Shown one piece after another: positions 48,773 to 59,100 of a stretch of DNA of 64,000 nt. Numbering within the stretch: position 1 is the first letter of the stretch; every line of letters starts with the position of its first letter. The position numbers and the translations under genes are program-made. The stretch comes from Siphonodentalium dalli (lineage: Eukaryota > Mollusca > Scaphopoda > Gadilida > Siphonodentaliidae), in NCBI GenBank assembly GCA_032622095.1, contig CP136063.1, forward strand, positions 272,607,426 to 272,671,425, in the 5' to 3' direction. The notes under the pieces were generated by a model. It searched no databases, was not told where the DNA came from, and saw only the letters and a program-made list of their open reading frames with translations.

Positions 48773-49686
48773 TTAGAAGGGTAAAACCCCCGCCGACCCT
48801 AAAGACAATGCAGGACTCCTTATATAAGCCTTAAAGGTGTCAGACTTCCAGCGCCCCATTGACCGAATCTGAGCATCGGAAATTCCTTGATCTGCAGCCC
48901 ACGTACACCCACCAATCCGAAAAGAATGGGCCTTAAATCGGGCTGAGTTCAGACCCAAAGCTGTTAAGCATTGTTGTAATTTAGTGTTAGAAGTTGCCCT
49001 AGCCACTGGCAATGCCGCCTGTGTCAGGACTAGTGGACCTGGTGATCGATCCCGTAATTGAAGGTAAGCGCTTAAAAGTCGCACTGGGCAAAACTGTATC
49101 GGATTTGTAACAGGAAGAGTTATAAAATGGGGACCATCACCAGCATTATGCTTGAAAGACCGGAAAGTAATCGTGACATTACCAATGCATGTTGGGATGG
49201 AAACATCCGATAGTTGAATGACCCGATTAAGTTCAGCACTATTCCTTGGACACAATTCCCCAATCCTGGCCAACGCGTAAAACGCAACTGAAAACATGGC
49301 CCGAAAAAGTTAAATTTCATAGACTGAATCACAACAATGAGGTAAATTTCGTATCAAGTTCTGCAAAATCTAAAGGCTGATGGGTAACCGGATGTCTACA
49401 CTAGACTGGACTCGACGAACTGCACACAAGATTTTCTTCCAGAGAAATGATGTTGTCGGATCAAGTAAGTTATTTATCTTGTGAACATATGCTATTGCAG
49501 ACAAAGTAGATGGAATTGTCTTATAAGAATTGATTGGTTAAACAAAAACGCGACAAACCAAGCTAAGACATCAGGGGCGATGAGTAGTGAAGTTGGCATA
49601 TGATATTGCTGCACAAAAGCTGTAAGTTTTGCAACTGCAGCTTCATAAGTAGTGCGACTACTGCCTGCTAATGCATGTTCAAGCAA
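48773..49686 (-). pseudogene. Tyrosine recombinase of the DIRS-like element (broken)
   Basis: The enzyme would integrate the circular cDNA by site-specific strand exchange. The catalytic half (49,297-48,773, 174 codons) has Arg11 in YALARIGEL, a candidate Lys49 in FRSFKHNAG, His124-x-x-Arg127 in AHSFRIGG, Trp150 in MGRWKS at the His/Trp position, and nucleophile Tyr158 in FKAYIRSP. All catalytic positions are present. The N-terminal core-binding part (49,686-49,492, LEHALAGSSRTTYEAAVAKL) is split from it by stops and a frame change between 49,490 and 49,300. It lies immediately downstream of RNase H, as in DIRS elements without a methyltransferase. Confidence 0.85.
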
Positions 49687-49691
49687 ATAGT

Positions 49692-51419
49692 TTAATGTTC
49701 GAGTAATCTGTGGAGATGGAGGTTCGGTGGTACCGTGACGGGGGTTGGATTACTGTGAGGCGCCTGTTTCCTGAACTTGTCGACCTGCAAACGAGAAAGA
49801 CTATCTGCTAAACCATTCTGAACCCCAGGCACATGACGTGCCTTGAAATGAATATTATGGCCTAAACATAGAAGCACAAGTTTGCGTAAAAGTTGCAGCA
49901 ATTGGACATCCCTGGTTGTTTGCGAGTTAATAACAGAGACAACAGCCTCATTGTCACCAAAACAAATGATTTGCTTATTACGTAAAGAATAATCCCAAGC
50001 GGATAATGCCACCACAATGGGATATAACTCTAATATTGCAATATTAAAAATAGTATCATCGAACTCCCAAGGAATGACAAACCAAAGTTCCTTGAAAATG
50101 TCAGCACACACCGTGGAGGCTGCAGCATCAGTAAAAAGCTCTAGCTTAGGATTACTTTGCCACTGTTGCTCCAAGAACATTGATTTCCCATTGAAGTGAT
50201 CCAAAAAGGAAAGCCATATCTGAATATCAGATTTAGCTTCCTTCGTGAGACGGATATGGTGATGCGGTCGAGTTAAATGCATAGAAAGGTTAATTAACCT
50301 CCGAAGAAAAACACGACCTGGTTTAATAACTGAGCAGGCAAACTTCAGTAGGCCAACGAGTGGTTGCAACTGCTTAAGAGTAACTCGTTTGCATACTAAA
50401 AATTCCCTAATCAAGTCCCTACACTTAACAAGTTTGTCCTCCGGCAGACGAGCCGACATAGCACAAGAATCTAACTCAATGCCCAAAAATGTCATACATG
50501 TACTGGGAGGAAAATTCTTGTCATATGCAATTGGAACGCCCAAATGTTCACACAACTTAATATATTTCTGTAACCGCCTATTACACTCAACCTTTGACGA
50601 GTGCAAATTCAAAAAATCATCGACCACATGCACGACTTCTGTTATGCCACATTTGTTAACCGCTGCCCAATGCAGAGCAGTGCTGAAAGATTAAAATATT
50701 TTACATGACGATGAACAGCCCATTGGTAGGCACCGATCAATATAATAATCACCTCTTCACTTGAACCCTAAGAGGTGTTGATCTTCTACATGTATTGGAG
50801 TAACCCTGTAAGCTTGAGCTATATCAGACTGTGCCATAAACACCGGCTTCGGCAAACGGCAAATAATGACAATGGCATCATCAATGGTTTGATAATAAAC
50901 CGCTGAATTTTCCGGCGGAATTGAATCGTTAACAGAGAATCCATCTGGGTAGGATAAGTGATGAATCATCCGAAATTGCCCATTAACTTATTTGGGAACT
51001 ACACCAATAGGCGAAATACAAACTTGTGCAAAAGGCATAGTTTCTAAACTAAAATGCCCCAAAAAACGCCCATCATCACACTCTTTGCGGATTTTAGAAT
51101 CGACTACCTCTGGCATTTCTGACGCAGATTTTAAATTATTTGGCTCTGATGTGGAGGGTGTGTGAACTGAACCAATATGAAAACCAAAAGTGAAGCCATT
51201 AACCAAATACTGATGAAGCTCTGTGTCATAGCCTTGTAACACTTCACTTAGCCTTAGGGGCTGAATTGGTGTTTTGATTCCCTTGTCGGCTATTACTGGC
51301 GCGGGGTGTCTGGCCCCGGTTTGATGGTGGCCCCCCAGTTGTCGACCACTCCATGGTGACTGTATCGGGGGAAGATTGTGCCTGCTGAATATTCTGAGGT
51401 AATAGGGATGCCAAATCAA
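49692..51419 (-). pseudogene. Reverse transcriptase-RNase H of the DIRS-like element (broken)
   Basis: The frame includes MPFAQVCISPIGVVPK (ended by TAA near 50,986), then FRMIHHLSYPDGFSVNDSIP, FMAQSDIAQAYRVTPIHVED (first catalytic Asp) and LPMGCSSSCKIF. After a shift near 50,650 comes VVHVVDDFLNL, the VDD form of the catalytic box typical of DIRS RTs. RNase H follows in the same 313-codon stretch, with Asp169 (LFTDA), Glu202 (ILELYP), Asp227 (CFGDNEA) and a final ADSLSR. Its 3' end overlaps or abuts the recombinase. Stops at about 50,986 and 50,690, plus a shift, make it non-functional, although RT and RNase H residues are preserved. Confidence 0.88.
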
Positions 51420-52369
51420 TATACTCCCGGGCCCATATCTTATTTTTGATTCTCACCTGAACTTATGCATCTAAAGGTGTGGCCAATGACGTAAAATCCA
51501 TAGATGGTGTATTGATTATACCTAACAAACCCAATGAATCTGACTGACTAACGCCAGACACATCACCACCTGATGTCGTAAGTACGGACGGACGGACACT
51601 ATTGCCATGACCATCAAACATTTGAGAATGTCCCACAGCGACCTGCGGAGATACTGAAGCAGGCTGCACTGAGACCGGATGAGGCTGCGTTGCGGCACTG
51701 TTGCGGCACTGGATCCATCAACACATGACGCATAGTCATATCTGGTTGCGACACTGGAGTCATCAACACATGAGGCATAGATTGTCCTGGTTGTTGAAAA
51801 GTTGTTGATTGGGTAAGACCACAGACGAACCAAGCAAATTTGGCGAAGTCATAGATTGTCCTGGTTGTTGAAAAAGTTGTGGATTGGGTAATAGCACAGA
51901 CTGACCCAGAAACTTTGGCTGCTGATTGGAAAAAGTTTGTCCCTGGGGACTGTCCAACTCCGTGAACAGTTGAATAACTCACAGATGGAGTAGCCGACAA
52001 AGTAGTGGGTAAGATGGTGCCAAAACAGTGACTGGCACAAGTGGTGATTGGCATTGGTGACTGGAATCCTGTGTACGGAGCTGATTGCGATAACACGAAA
52101 CAGTTCCCGAAGTAAGACGGCGAAGAGACTGGTGTTGGTACAGCGCGAGCAACCACTGATGACACTATTGGAGCGGACGTCCCGACGATCTGAATGTCCG
52201 CCACCGAAATTTGTGTAGAATTACTCCGAGTGCGCCTAACCTGTGTTGAGTGACTGCGAGTGCATCGTTGACCGGTACTAACTGGTGATGCCCTGGACCG
52301 TGACCGATGTCTGTCTGCCGAAGCACAACTCGAGGGGGTTGCCCGTTTGCGAGGCCGTCCACGTGGCAT
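51420..52369 (-). pseudogene. DIRS-like ORF1 (gag-like), frameshifted
   Basis: The likely start is the ATG whose complement ends at 52,369, giving MPRGRPRKRATPSS. This is a basic AT-hook-like start followed by a Ser/Arg-rich stretch and a Ser/Pro/Thr/Val-rich low-complexity body. The longer frame from 52,456 adds a hydrophobic stretch that is probably untranslated. A ~73-bp imperfect duplication at about 51,776-51,905 repeats an STTF-QPGQSM-type peptide and disrupts the frame. The end (51,470-51,400) contains VRIKNKIWAREYIDLASLLP, a motif often found upstream of RT in DIRS elements. Its function is probably nucleic-acid binding; no knuckle is present. Confidence 0.65.
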
Positions 52370-52500
52370 GCTGCAAATAAAAATGAAAACAGAGGACAAA
52401 AATATGTACACCACGTAAAAAATGCTGTTCGCATCTGAGGTGAGCTTAAAAAACAAGAATTAGAATTATACAAGTGTACAAGATGACTAGTACCTGAAAA

Positions 52501-53214
52501 CAATGGAACCTAAATCCCGCTGCAGATACCTGTTACCACAACCAAAACATCTCAGAAAAATAAGCAAGTGAGCAACAGAGCAACAACATAATCAAATAAA
52601 GTAGTCCCAGTGAAAGCCATCAACAAGTGTAAACAAATTATGAGTCAGCCAAACACACCACTGAACAAACACTCGGAGCTGAAAACAATGTTATAATTGG
52701 GTAAAAACAAAAAGGAAAGCTGTCTAGGGATCAAGCATAAACATGACCCCAGTGACCTGAAATTAAAGTTATAGTAATCAGCCATACCAAAAATTATAAC
52801 AACTAGGACACAAAATGTGACCTAGACCCGAAAGTCCAGGAATTGTTTTTATCCTGGAACCCTCCAAAAACCAGTAAGCCAAGGGTACATGTAATGATTT
52901 ACTGGACATGCACCAAAATAACCTGTAAAGCCCCGAAGGGTTAATTAATCATTTACTGAAATGCCCAAAATTAAATTGTAATACCCCAAATGGCAAACCA
53001 GCACAAGGAGGGTTAACTTCACAAGTAAGGGTAATAATCCCAAACTCAAACTAGAGGTCAGATTCCATGGAATCAGATATACTTCCATGGTATCACATCC
53101 CATCCGATGTGAGTGTTATGCGTATATGTGTGTTCCTCTTCATGCGAATGCATAGTGGTGCCTTATGATCCGATGGCGCACTTGCATTGACATTTCTAAA
53201 TTCAATATATATTT
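52501..53214. other. Region upstream of the DIRS-like element
   Basis: It may include the element's 5' untranslated part and left terminal repeat, but I found no copy of 48,151-48,470 here. Short GTTCCA/CCATGG dyads occur at about 53,064-53,090. There is no coding sequence. Confidence 0.35.
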
Positions 53215-53600
53215 TGGGACTTCTGTCTGTCTGTTTGTTTGTCTGTTAGCTATGACCGGGATAACTGCTGGACGGATTTTGACAAAATTTGATATTTATG
53301 GTTACTTTTGTCCAGGGAGTGTTTTGGACGTGTCAAATCCTGACCCCGACCTGATCTTGACCTTCAAAAAGGCGAATCCTATGTAAAATCGGGTAAAACA
53401 GACCGATTTCAACGAAATTTGACACCTAGGGCTACTTTTGTCAAGGGAGTCTTTTGGGTGGGTCAAATCGTGACCTCGACCTGACATTAACCTTTAAAAT
53501 GGTTAGTTCAATGTCAAATCGGGTAAAACGAACGCATTTCCACGAAATTTGATACCTAGGGAAACTTTTGTCCGGGGAGTGTTTTGGACAGGTCAAATCG
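53215..53600 (+). mobile_element. Second copy of the GACCTTGA-type interspersed repeat
   Basis: It starts with a CTGTCTGTCTGTTTG microsatellite and GGACGGATTTTGACAAAATT. Successive ~130-base units follow, each with GGGAGTGTTTTGGA, GGTCAAATC-GTGAC, CGACCTGA, TTGACCTT and ACGAAATTTGA-ACCTAGGG. Relative to 241-1,078 it is inverted. It merges directly into the reverse copy of the 345-bp repeat. Confidence 0.6.
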
Positions 53601-53604
53601 TGAC

Positions 53605-53998
53605 AATATGTTACTTTTATAGTACAGCGGACATACCTAGATAGTATATCGGTAAGCATGTTAATGCATTTGCCTTGCTTCTTGACAAGTCCGTTTGAAT
53701 TTTCGTCATGAAGAGAGGGTTTGAATTTGAATAATATATATCACCCGTTACAACATTATACGCTACCAGGGTTAAACCGTCCAATCTAAATCTTCAAAAA
53801 GCGTACTAATCTTGCGTTTAGATACTACTTATCACATCCACTCGTCGAAAAGTTTTTATCTCAATATCCGATTTTCGGAGTAATTTTCCCCGTGTGATCT
53901 TCGGTGGAATTTGCCAAATCTGAACCCACCCGACACAAACACTCCCTTGAGCAGGTTGCGTTTATATTAGAGCGGTCAAATTTTGTAGGCATACCTAC
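53605..53998 (-). repeat. Reverse copy of the ~345-bp repeat, left of the hAT insertion
   Basis: Read on minus it matches 43,420-43,830. Shared text (plus reading here) includes TATATATCACCCGTTA, CGCTACCAGGGTTAA, TCGTCGAAAAGTTTTTATCT, GATTTTCGGAGTAATTTT and GAGCAGGTTGCGTTTATA. It continues at 55,195 after the hAT element. Confidence 0.8.
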
Positions 53999-54006
53999 AG
54001 TATACC
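53999..54006 (+). repeat. Left 8-bp target duplication of hAT element
   Basis: AGTATACC is identical to 55,187-55,194. Eight bases is the hallmark duplication length for hAT transposons. Confidence 0.92.
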
Positions 54007-54365
54007 CAGGGATGTGGCTAGATGGTCTCCGCTGGGGGGGGGGTGTCCACCTTGGGAATTTCCAACTGCACCCCCCCCCCCTTGAGTCGGAATCACGCCA
54101 ACACAACTTTTTGCATAATTCCATTTGCACCCCCCTCCCCCTTGAGTCGGAATCACACCGACACAACTTTTTGCATATTTCCATTTACACCCCCCCCTTG
54201 TACCTCATGCTCAGGCCTAATTTCCTATATATTCATAAGCCATGCTTCTATTTTCCCAGTATGAGAACATTAAGATATTTTAACCTGAAAATTGCCCCCC
54301 AAAAAAAACAACTAGTGATCTAATTCCAGACAAATGCACACAGCTACCGACAACAGACCAGGAAA

Positions 54366-54398
54366 CACCGGGCCGACCATGGTTGTTCGGCCCGGTGT
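54366..54398. other. GC-rich perfect hairpin 1 in the hAT element
   Basis: CACCGGGCCGA and TCGGCCCGGTG form an 11-bp perfect stem around CCATGGTTGT. The arms are GC-rich inside an AT-rich element. Confidence 0.85.
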
Positions 54399-54627
54399 GA
54401 GAAAATTTTGAAAACTATACAAGAAAATCGCAAATCCTAGCATCAAGACTGGCCTCAACTGAAGCTTTCCTAGTGTTGGAAATTTCAAACCTCATACTCC
54501 CCCTCAGGTTGGAAAATTCTTCAACTGATGACCATTTTTGTCTACAAGTTTGACCAAATGTAGTAAAATATTGTTTCGCTAAACTAATTAGCAGATTTGT
54601 ATTGGCCATGTGAATGGTGCAATGACA

Positions 54628-54657
54628 CACCGGGCCGACCATGGTTCGGCCCGGTGT
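54628..54657. other. GC-rich perfect hairpin 2 in the hAT element
   Basis: The same 11-bp stem, CACCGGGCCGA/TCGGCCCGGTG, now has the shorter loop CCATGGT. It is the second copy of the 262-bp tandem duplication. Confidence 0.85.
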
Positions 54658-55186
54658 GCGAAAATTTTGAAATCTCAACAAGAAAATCGCAAAATCCTAA
54701 CATCTAGACTAGCCTCAAGCCTTCCTACTGTTCGAAATTTCAAACCCTACACCCCCACTTAGGTTGGAAATTTTCCAACTGATGACAATTCCAATGACAA
54801 TGTTGACCAATTGTATGACAATATTGTTTTCTTAAATTAACTAGAAGTTTTTGACTGGCCACGGGGGAGAGACCAGGACACAAGCTTTCCAAGTGTTGGA
54901 AATTTCCAACCTGTCACCCCCCTAAGGTTGGAAAATTTCCAACTGATGACCATTTCTGTCAAAAAATTTGACCAAAAATAGGAACATATGCAAATATTGG
55001 TCGAAAAACAATAAATTCCCCCAATAAATTGTTTTATAATCAAACTACAAGAACATTTTCAACCTATTGTTGGTGTGAAATTTCGTTGTGGCAGGTATGA
55101 AATTTCCAACTATTGAAAATATAGCTCTCTGCTGGGGGTTGAGACACCCCCCCCCCCACACCCCCCCCCCTCTAGCCACATCCCTG

Positions 55187-55194
55187 AGTATACC
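55187..55194 (+). repeat. Right 8-bp target duplication of hAT element
   Basis: AGTATACC, identical to 53,999-54,006. Confidence 0.92.
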
Positions 55195-55262
55195 GGCTTA
55201 CATGCTCCAGCGTGAAACTCGCTCCTACATTAGCCCGTTTGGATTTGGGGCTAAAAATCGGC
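55195..55262 (-). repeat. Reverse copy of the ~345-bp repeat, right of the hAT insertion
   Basis: GGCTTACATGC, GCTCCTACATTAGCCCGTTT and GGATTTGGGGCTAAAAA continue the unit interrupted at 53,998. They match 43,369-43,432 in reverse. Confidence 0.8.
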
Positions 55263-55504
55263 TCATGTGAGATCCTCTATTTAGTTTTATAATTGTCTTA
55301 AAATGTTATATATGGATCAGCCACATGAAAACATAGGTCAAATTCAAATTTGGATTCTGTCTGTCATTTTTTCCAGAGTTAACTTATGGTCCTTGTCAAC
55401 TTAAAATTTGATGATTATATTGGTTTCCAGGTGATAGCTTTAGTTATAGTTATCTCATGTTATCTGTTTATATTTAAATTTGGTATGATATTACTAGTTA
55501 AGAA

Positions 55505-55634
55505 ATGGATGTTGATTTTGTTGCGTTCCATATAGTATGGATGCAAGTTGGTCTTCCATTTTGTGTGGAACACATGAAAATGTCAGACCAACTTGCATCC
55601 ATACTTTTTGGAACACAACAAAATCAACATCCAT
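55505..55634. repeat. Inverted repeat with ~50-bp arms and 30-base loop
   Basis: The arm 55,505-55,554 (ATGGATGTTGATTTTGTTG to AAGTTGGTCT) pairs with 55,585-55,634 (AGACCAACTTGCATCC to AATCAACATCCAT) with only a few mismatches. The 30-base loop includes TGTGTGGAACACATG. It may be a very small palindromic MITE or a structure linked to the satellite that starts 65 bases later. The 106-codon frame crossing it is incidental. Confidence 0.85.
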
Positions 55635-55699
55635 TACTTATATTTACACTCAACCAAGTCAACTGTCAGATTAAAAGAGTTTTAAGCATCCATTTCCAA

Positions 55700-56143
55700 C
55701 AACGCTCATTGTTAGTATATTCCTGGTATGTTACAAATAAAGAGCGTTCATTGTTAGTCTATTCCTGGTATGTAACCAACAAAGAACGTCCATTGTTAGT
55801 CTTATTCATGGTATGTTACAAATAAAGAGCGTTCACTGTTAGTCACCTCCTGGTAAATAACCAATAATGAGCGTTCATTGTTAGTCTATTCCTGGTATGT
55901 TACCAATACAGATCATTCATTGGTATTCGTATTCCTGGTATGTTACAAATAAAGAGCGTTTATTGTTAGTCTATTCCTGGTATCTAACCAACAAAGAACG
56001 TCCATTGTTAGTCTTATTCCTGGTATGTTACACATTAAGAGCGTTCATTGTTAGTCTAGTAATTGTTTGTTACCAATAAAGACCGTTCATTGTTAGTCTT
56101 AGTCATGGTATGTTTCAAATAAAGAGCGTTCCTTGTTAGTATA
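55700..56143 (-). repeat. 42/43-bp satellite, inverted block
   Basis: Units here are reverse-oriented relative to the main array (GAGCGTTCATTGTTAGTCT, ATTCCTGGTATGTTAC). Unit variants, including the odd TTAGTCACCTCCTGGTAAAT, correspond in reverse order to 57,166-57,620 with one unit of difference. It is therefore an inverted duplication of that part of the array. Confidence 0.88.
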
Positions 56144-59100
56144 AGACTAACAATGGACGTTCTTTGTTGGTTACATACCAGGAGTAAGACTATCAATGAG
56201 CGTTCTTTATTTGTATCATACAAGGAATAGACTAACAATGAACGCTCTTTATTAGTAACATACCAGGAATAAGACTAACAATGAGCGTTCGCTATTTGTA
56301 ACATACCAGGAATAAGACTAACAATGAGCGTTCTTTATTTGTAACATACCATGACTAAGACTAACAATGAACGGTATTTATTGGTAACATACAATGAGTA
56401 GACTTACAATGAACGCTCTTTATGTGTAACATACCAGGAATAAGACTAACAATGGACGATCTTTATTTGTAACATACCATGAATATACTAACAAGGAACG
56501 CTCTTTATTTCTAACATACCATGACTAATACTAACAATGAACGGTCTTATTTTTAACATACAATGAGTAAGACTAACATTGAACGCTCTGTATTTGTAAC
56601 ATACCATGAATATACTAACAATGAACGCTTGTTATGTGTATCATACCAGGAATAAGACTAACAATGAACGCTCTTTATTTGTAACATACCATGAACAAGA
56701 ATAACAATGGACGGTCTTTATTTGTAACATACCACGAATAGACTAACAATGAACGCTCTTCAATTGTAATATACCAGGAATAGACTAACAATGAACGCTC
56801 TTTATTTGTAACATACCAGGAATAGACTAACAATGAACGCTCTTTATTTGTAACATACCAGGGATAGACCAACAATTAACGCTCTTTATTTGTAAAATAC
56901 CATGAATATACTAACAAGGAACGCTCTTTGTTTGTAACATACAAGGAGTAAGACTAACAATGAACGCTCTTTATTTGTAACATACCAGGAATAGACTAAA
57001 TAACAATGAGCGTTATTTATTTGTAACAAACCAGGAATAGACTAACAATGAACGCTCTTTATTTTTAACATACAATGTGTAAGACTAACAATGAACGCTC
57101 TTTATTTGTAACATACCAGGAATAAGACTAACAATGAACGATCTTTATTTGTAACATACCATGAATATACTAACAAGGAACGCTCTTTATTTGTAACATA
57201 CAATGACCAAGACTAACAATGAACGGTCTTTATTGGTAACAAACAATACATAGACTAACAATGAACGCTCTTTATGTGTAACATACCAGGAATAAGACTA
57301 CCAATGGACGTTCTTTGTTGGTTACATACCAGGAATAGACTAACAATAAACGCTCTTTGTTTGTAACATACCAGGAATAGACTAACAATGAACGCTCTTT
57401 ATTCGTAACATACCAGGAATAAGACTAACAATGAATTATCTTTATTGGTAACATACCAGGAATAGACTAACAATGAACGCTCATTATTGGTTATTTACCA
57501 GGAGGTGACTAACAGTGAACGCTCTTTATTTGTAACATACCATGAATAAGACTAACAATGGACGTTCTTTGTTGGTTACATACCAGGAATAGACTAACAA
57601 TGGGCATTCTATATTGGTAACATACCAGGAGTAAGACTAACAATGAACGCTCTTTATTTATAACATACCAGGAATAGACTAACAATGAGCGTTCTTCATT
57701 TGTAACATACCAGGAGTAAGACTAACAATGAACGCTCTTTATTTTTAACATACCAGGAATAGACTATATAGCAATGAGCGTTCTTTATTTGTAACATACT
57801 AGGAATAGACTAACAATGAACGCTCTTTATTTGTAACATACCAGGAATAGACTAACAATGAACGTTCTTTATTTGTAACATACCTGGAATAAGACTAACA
57901 ATGGACGTTCTTTATTTGTAACATACCAGGAATAGACTAACAATGAGCGTTCTTTATTTGTGACATACCAGGAATAAGACTAGCAATGAACGTTCTGTAT
58001 TTGTAACATACCAGGAATAGACTAGCAATGAACGCTCTTTATTTGTAACAAACCAGGAATAGACTAAAAATGGACGTTCTTTATTTGTAACATACCAGGA
58101 ATAAGACTAACAATGGACGTTCTTTATTTGTAATTTACCAGGAATAAACAAACAATGAGCGTTCTTTATTTGTAACATACCAGGAATAAGACTAGCAATG
58201 AACGTTCTTTATTTGTAACATACCAGGAATAGACTAGCAATGAACGCTCTTTATTTGTAACATACCAGGAATAGACTAACAATGGACGTTCTTTATTTGT
58301 AACATACCAGGAATAGACTAACAATGAGCGTTCTTTATTTGTAACATACCAGGAATAAGACCAACAATGGACGTTCTTTATTTGTAACATATCAGGAATA
58401 GACTATCAATGGACACTCTTTATTTGTAACGTACCAGGAATAGACTAGCAATGAACGCTCTTTGTTTGTAACATACCATGAATAGACTAGCAATGAACGC
58501 TTTTTATTTGTTACATACAAGTAATAGACTAAAAATGAGCGTTCGTTATTTGTAACATACCATGAATAGACTAACAACGAACGCTCTTTATTTGTAACAT
58601 ACCAGGAATAGACTAGCAATGAATGCTCTTTATTTGTAACATACCAGGAATATACTAACAATGATCGTTCTTTATTTGTAACATACCATGAATATACTAG
58701 CAATGAGCGTTCTTTATTTGTAACATACCAGGAATAGACTAACAATGAACGCTCTTTATTTGTAACATACCAGGAATAGACTAACAATGAGCGTTCTTTA
58801 TTTGTAACATACCAGGAATAGACTAACAATGAACGCTCTTTATTTGTAACATACCAGGAATAGACTAACAATGAGCATTCTGTGTTGGTTACATACCACG
58901 AATAAGACGAGCAATGAACGCACTTTATTTGTAACATACCAGGAATAGATTAGCAATGAACGCTCTTTATTTGTAACATACCAGGAATAGACTAACAATG
59001 AACGCTCTGTATTTGTAACATACCAGGAATAGATAAACAATTAACGCTCTTTATTTGTAACATACCAGGAATAAGACTAACAATGAACGCTCATTATTGG

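Larger units (their letters stand above)
47992..52500 (-). mobile_element. DIRS/Ngaro-like tyrosine-recombinase retrotransposon, inactivated
   Basis: On minus, in order: a serine-rich ORF1 starting MPRGRPRKR, reverse transcriptase, RNase H, and a tyrosine recombinase. This gene order, with a recombinase instead of an integrase, defines the DIRS order. Two direct repeats (48,471-48,616 and 47,992-48,150) lie 479 bases apart after the recombinase, as expected for the B1/B2 pair of split direct repeats in Ngaro/PAT-type elements. I could not find the matching A1 repeat upstream, and the upstream boundary is set only approximately. Multiple stops and frameshifts inactivate it. Confidence 0.85.
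54007..55186. mobile_element. Non-autonomous hAT transposon (1,180 bp)
   Basis: The left end starts CAGGGATGTGGCTAGA. The right end is its reverse complement, followed by the same 8-bp duplication. No transposase is encoded, so movement would rely on an enzyme elsewhere. The interior holds three kinds of repeats. A ~64-bp pair with CCCCCTTGAGTCGGAATCAC sits at about 54,075 and 54,139. A ~262-bp tandem duplication starts at the GC-rich hairpins (54,366 and 54,628). A run of TTGGAAATTTC-AACC-CCCCC-AGGTTGGAAAATT units sits at about 54,475, 54,728 and 54,893. Poly-C/G tracts lie just inside both termini. Strand is arbitrary. Confidence 0.92.

Noticed and set aside
58392-58937. 181-aa repetitive protein as a real gene
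   Set aside because: The frame follows from the 42-base unit and breaks at 43-base units. There is no start context, signal or conservation evidence.
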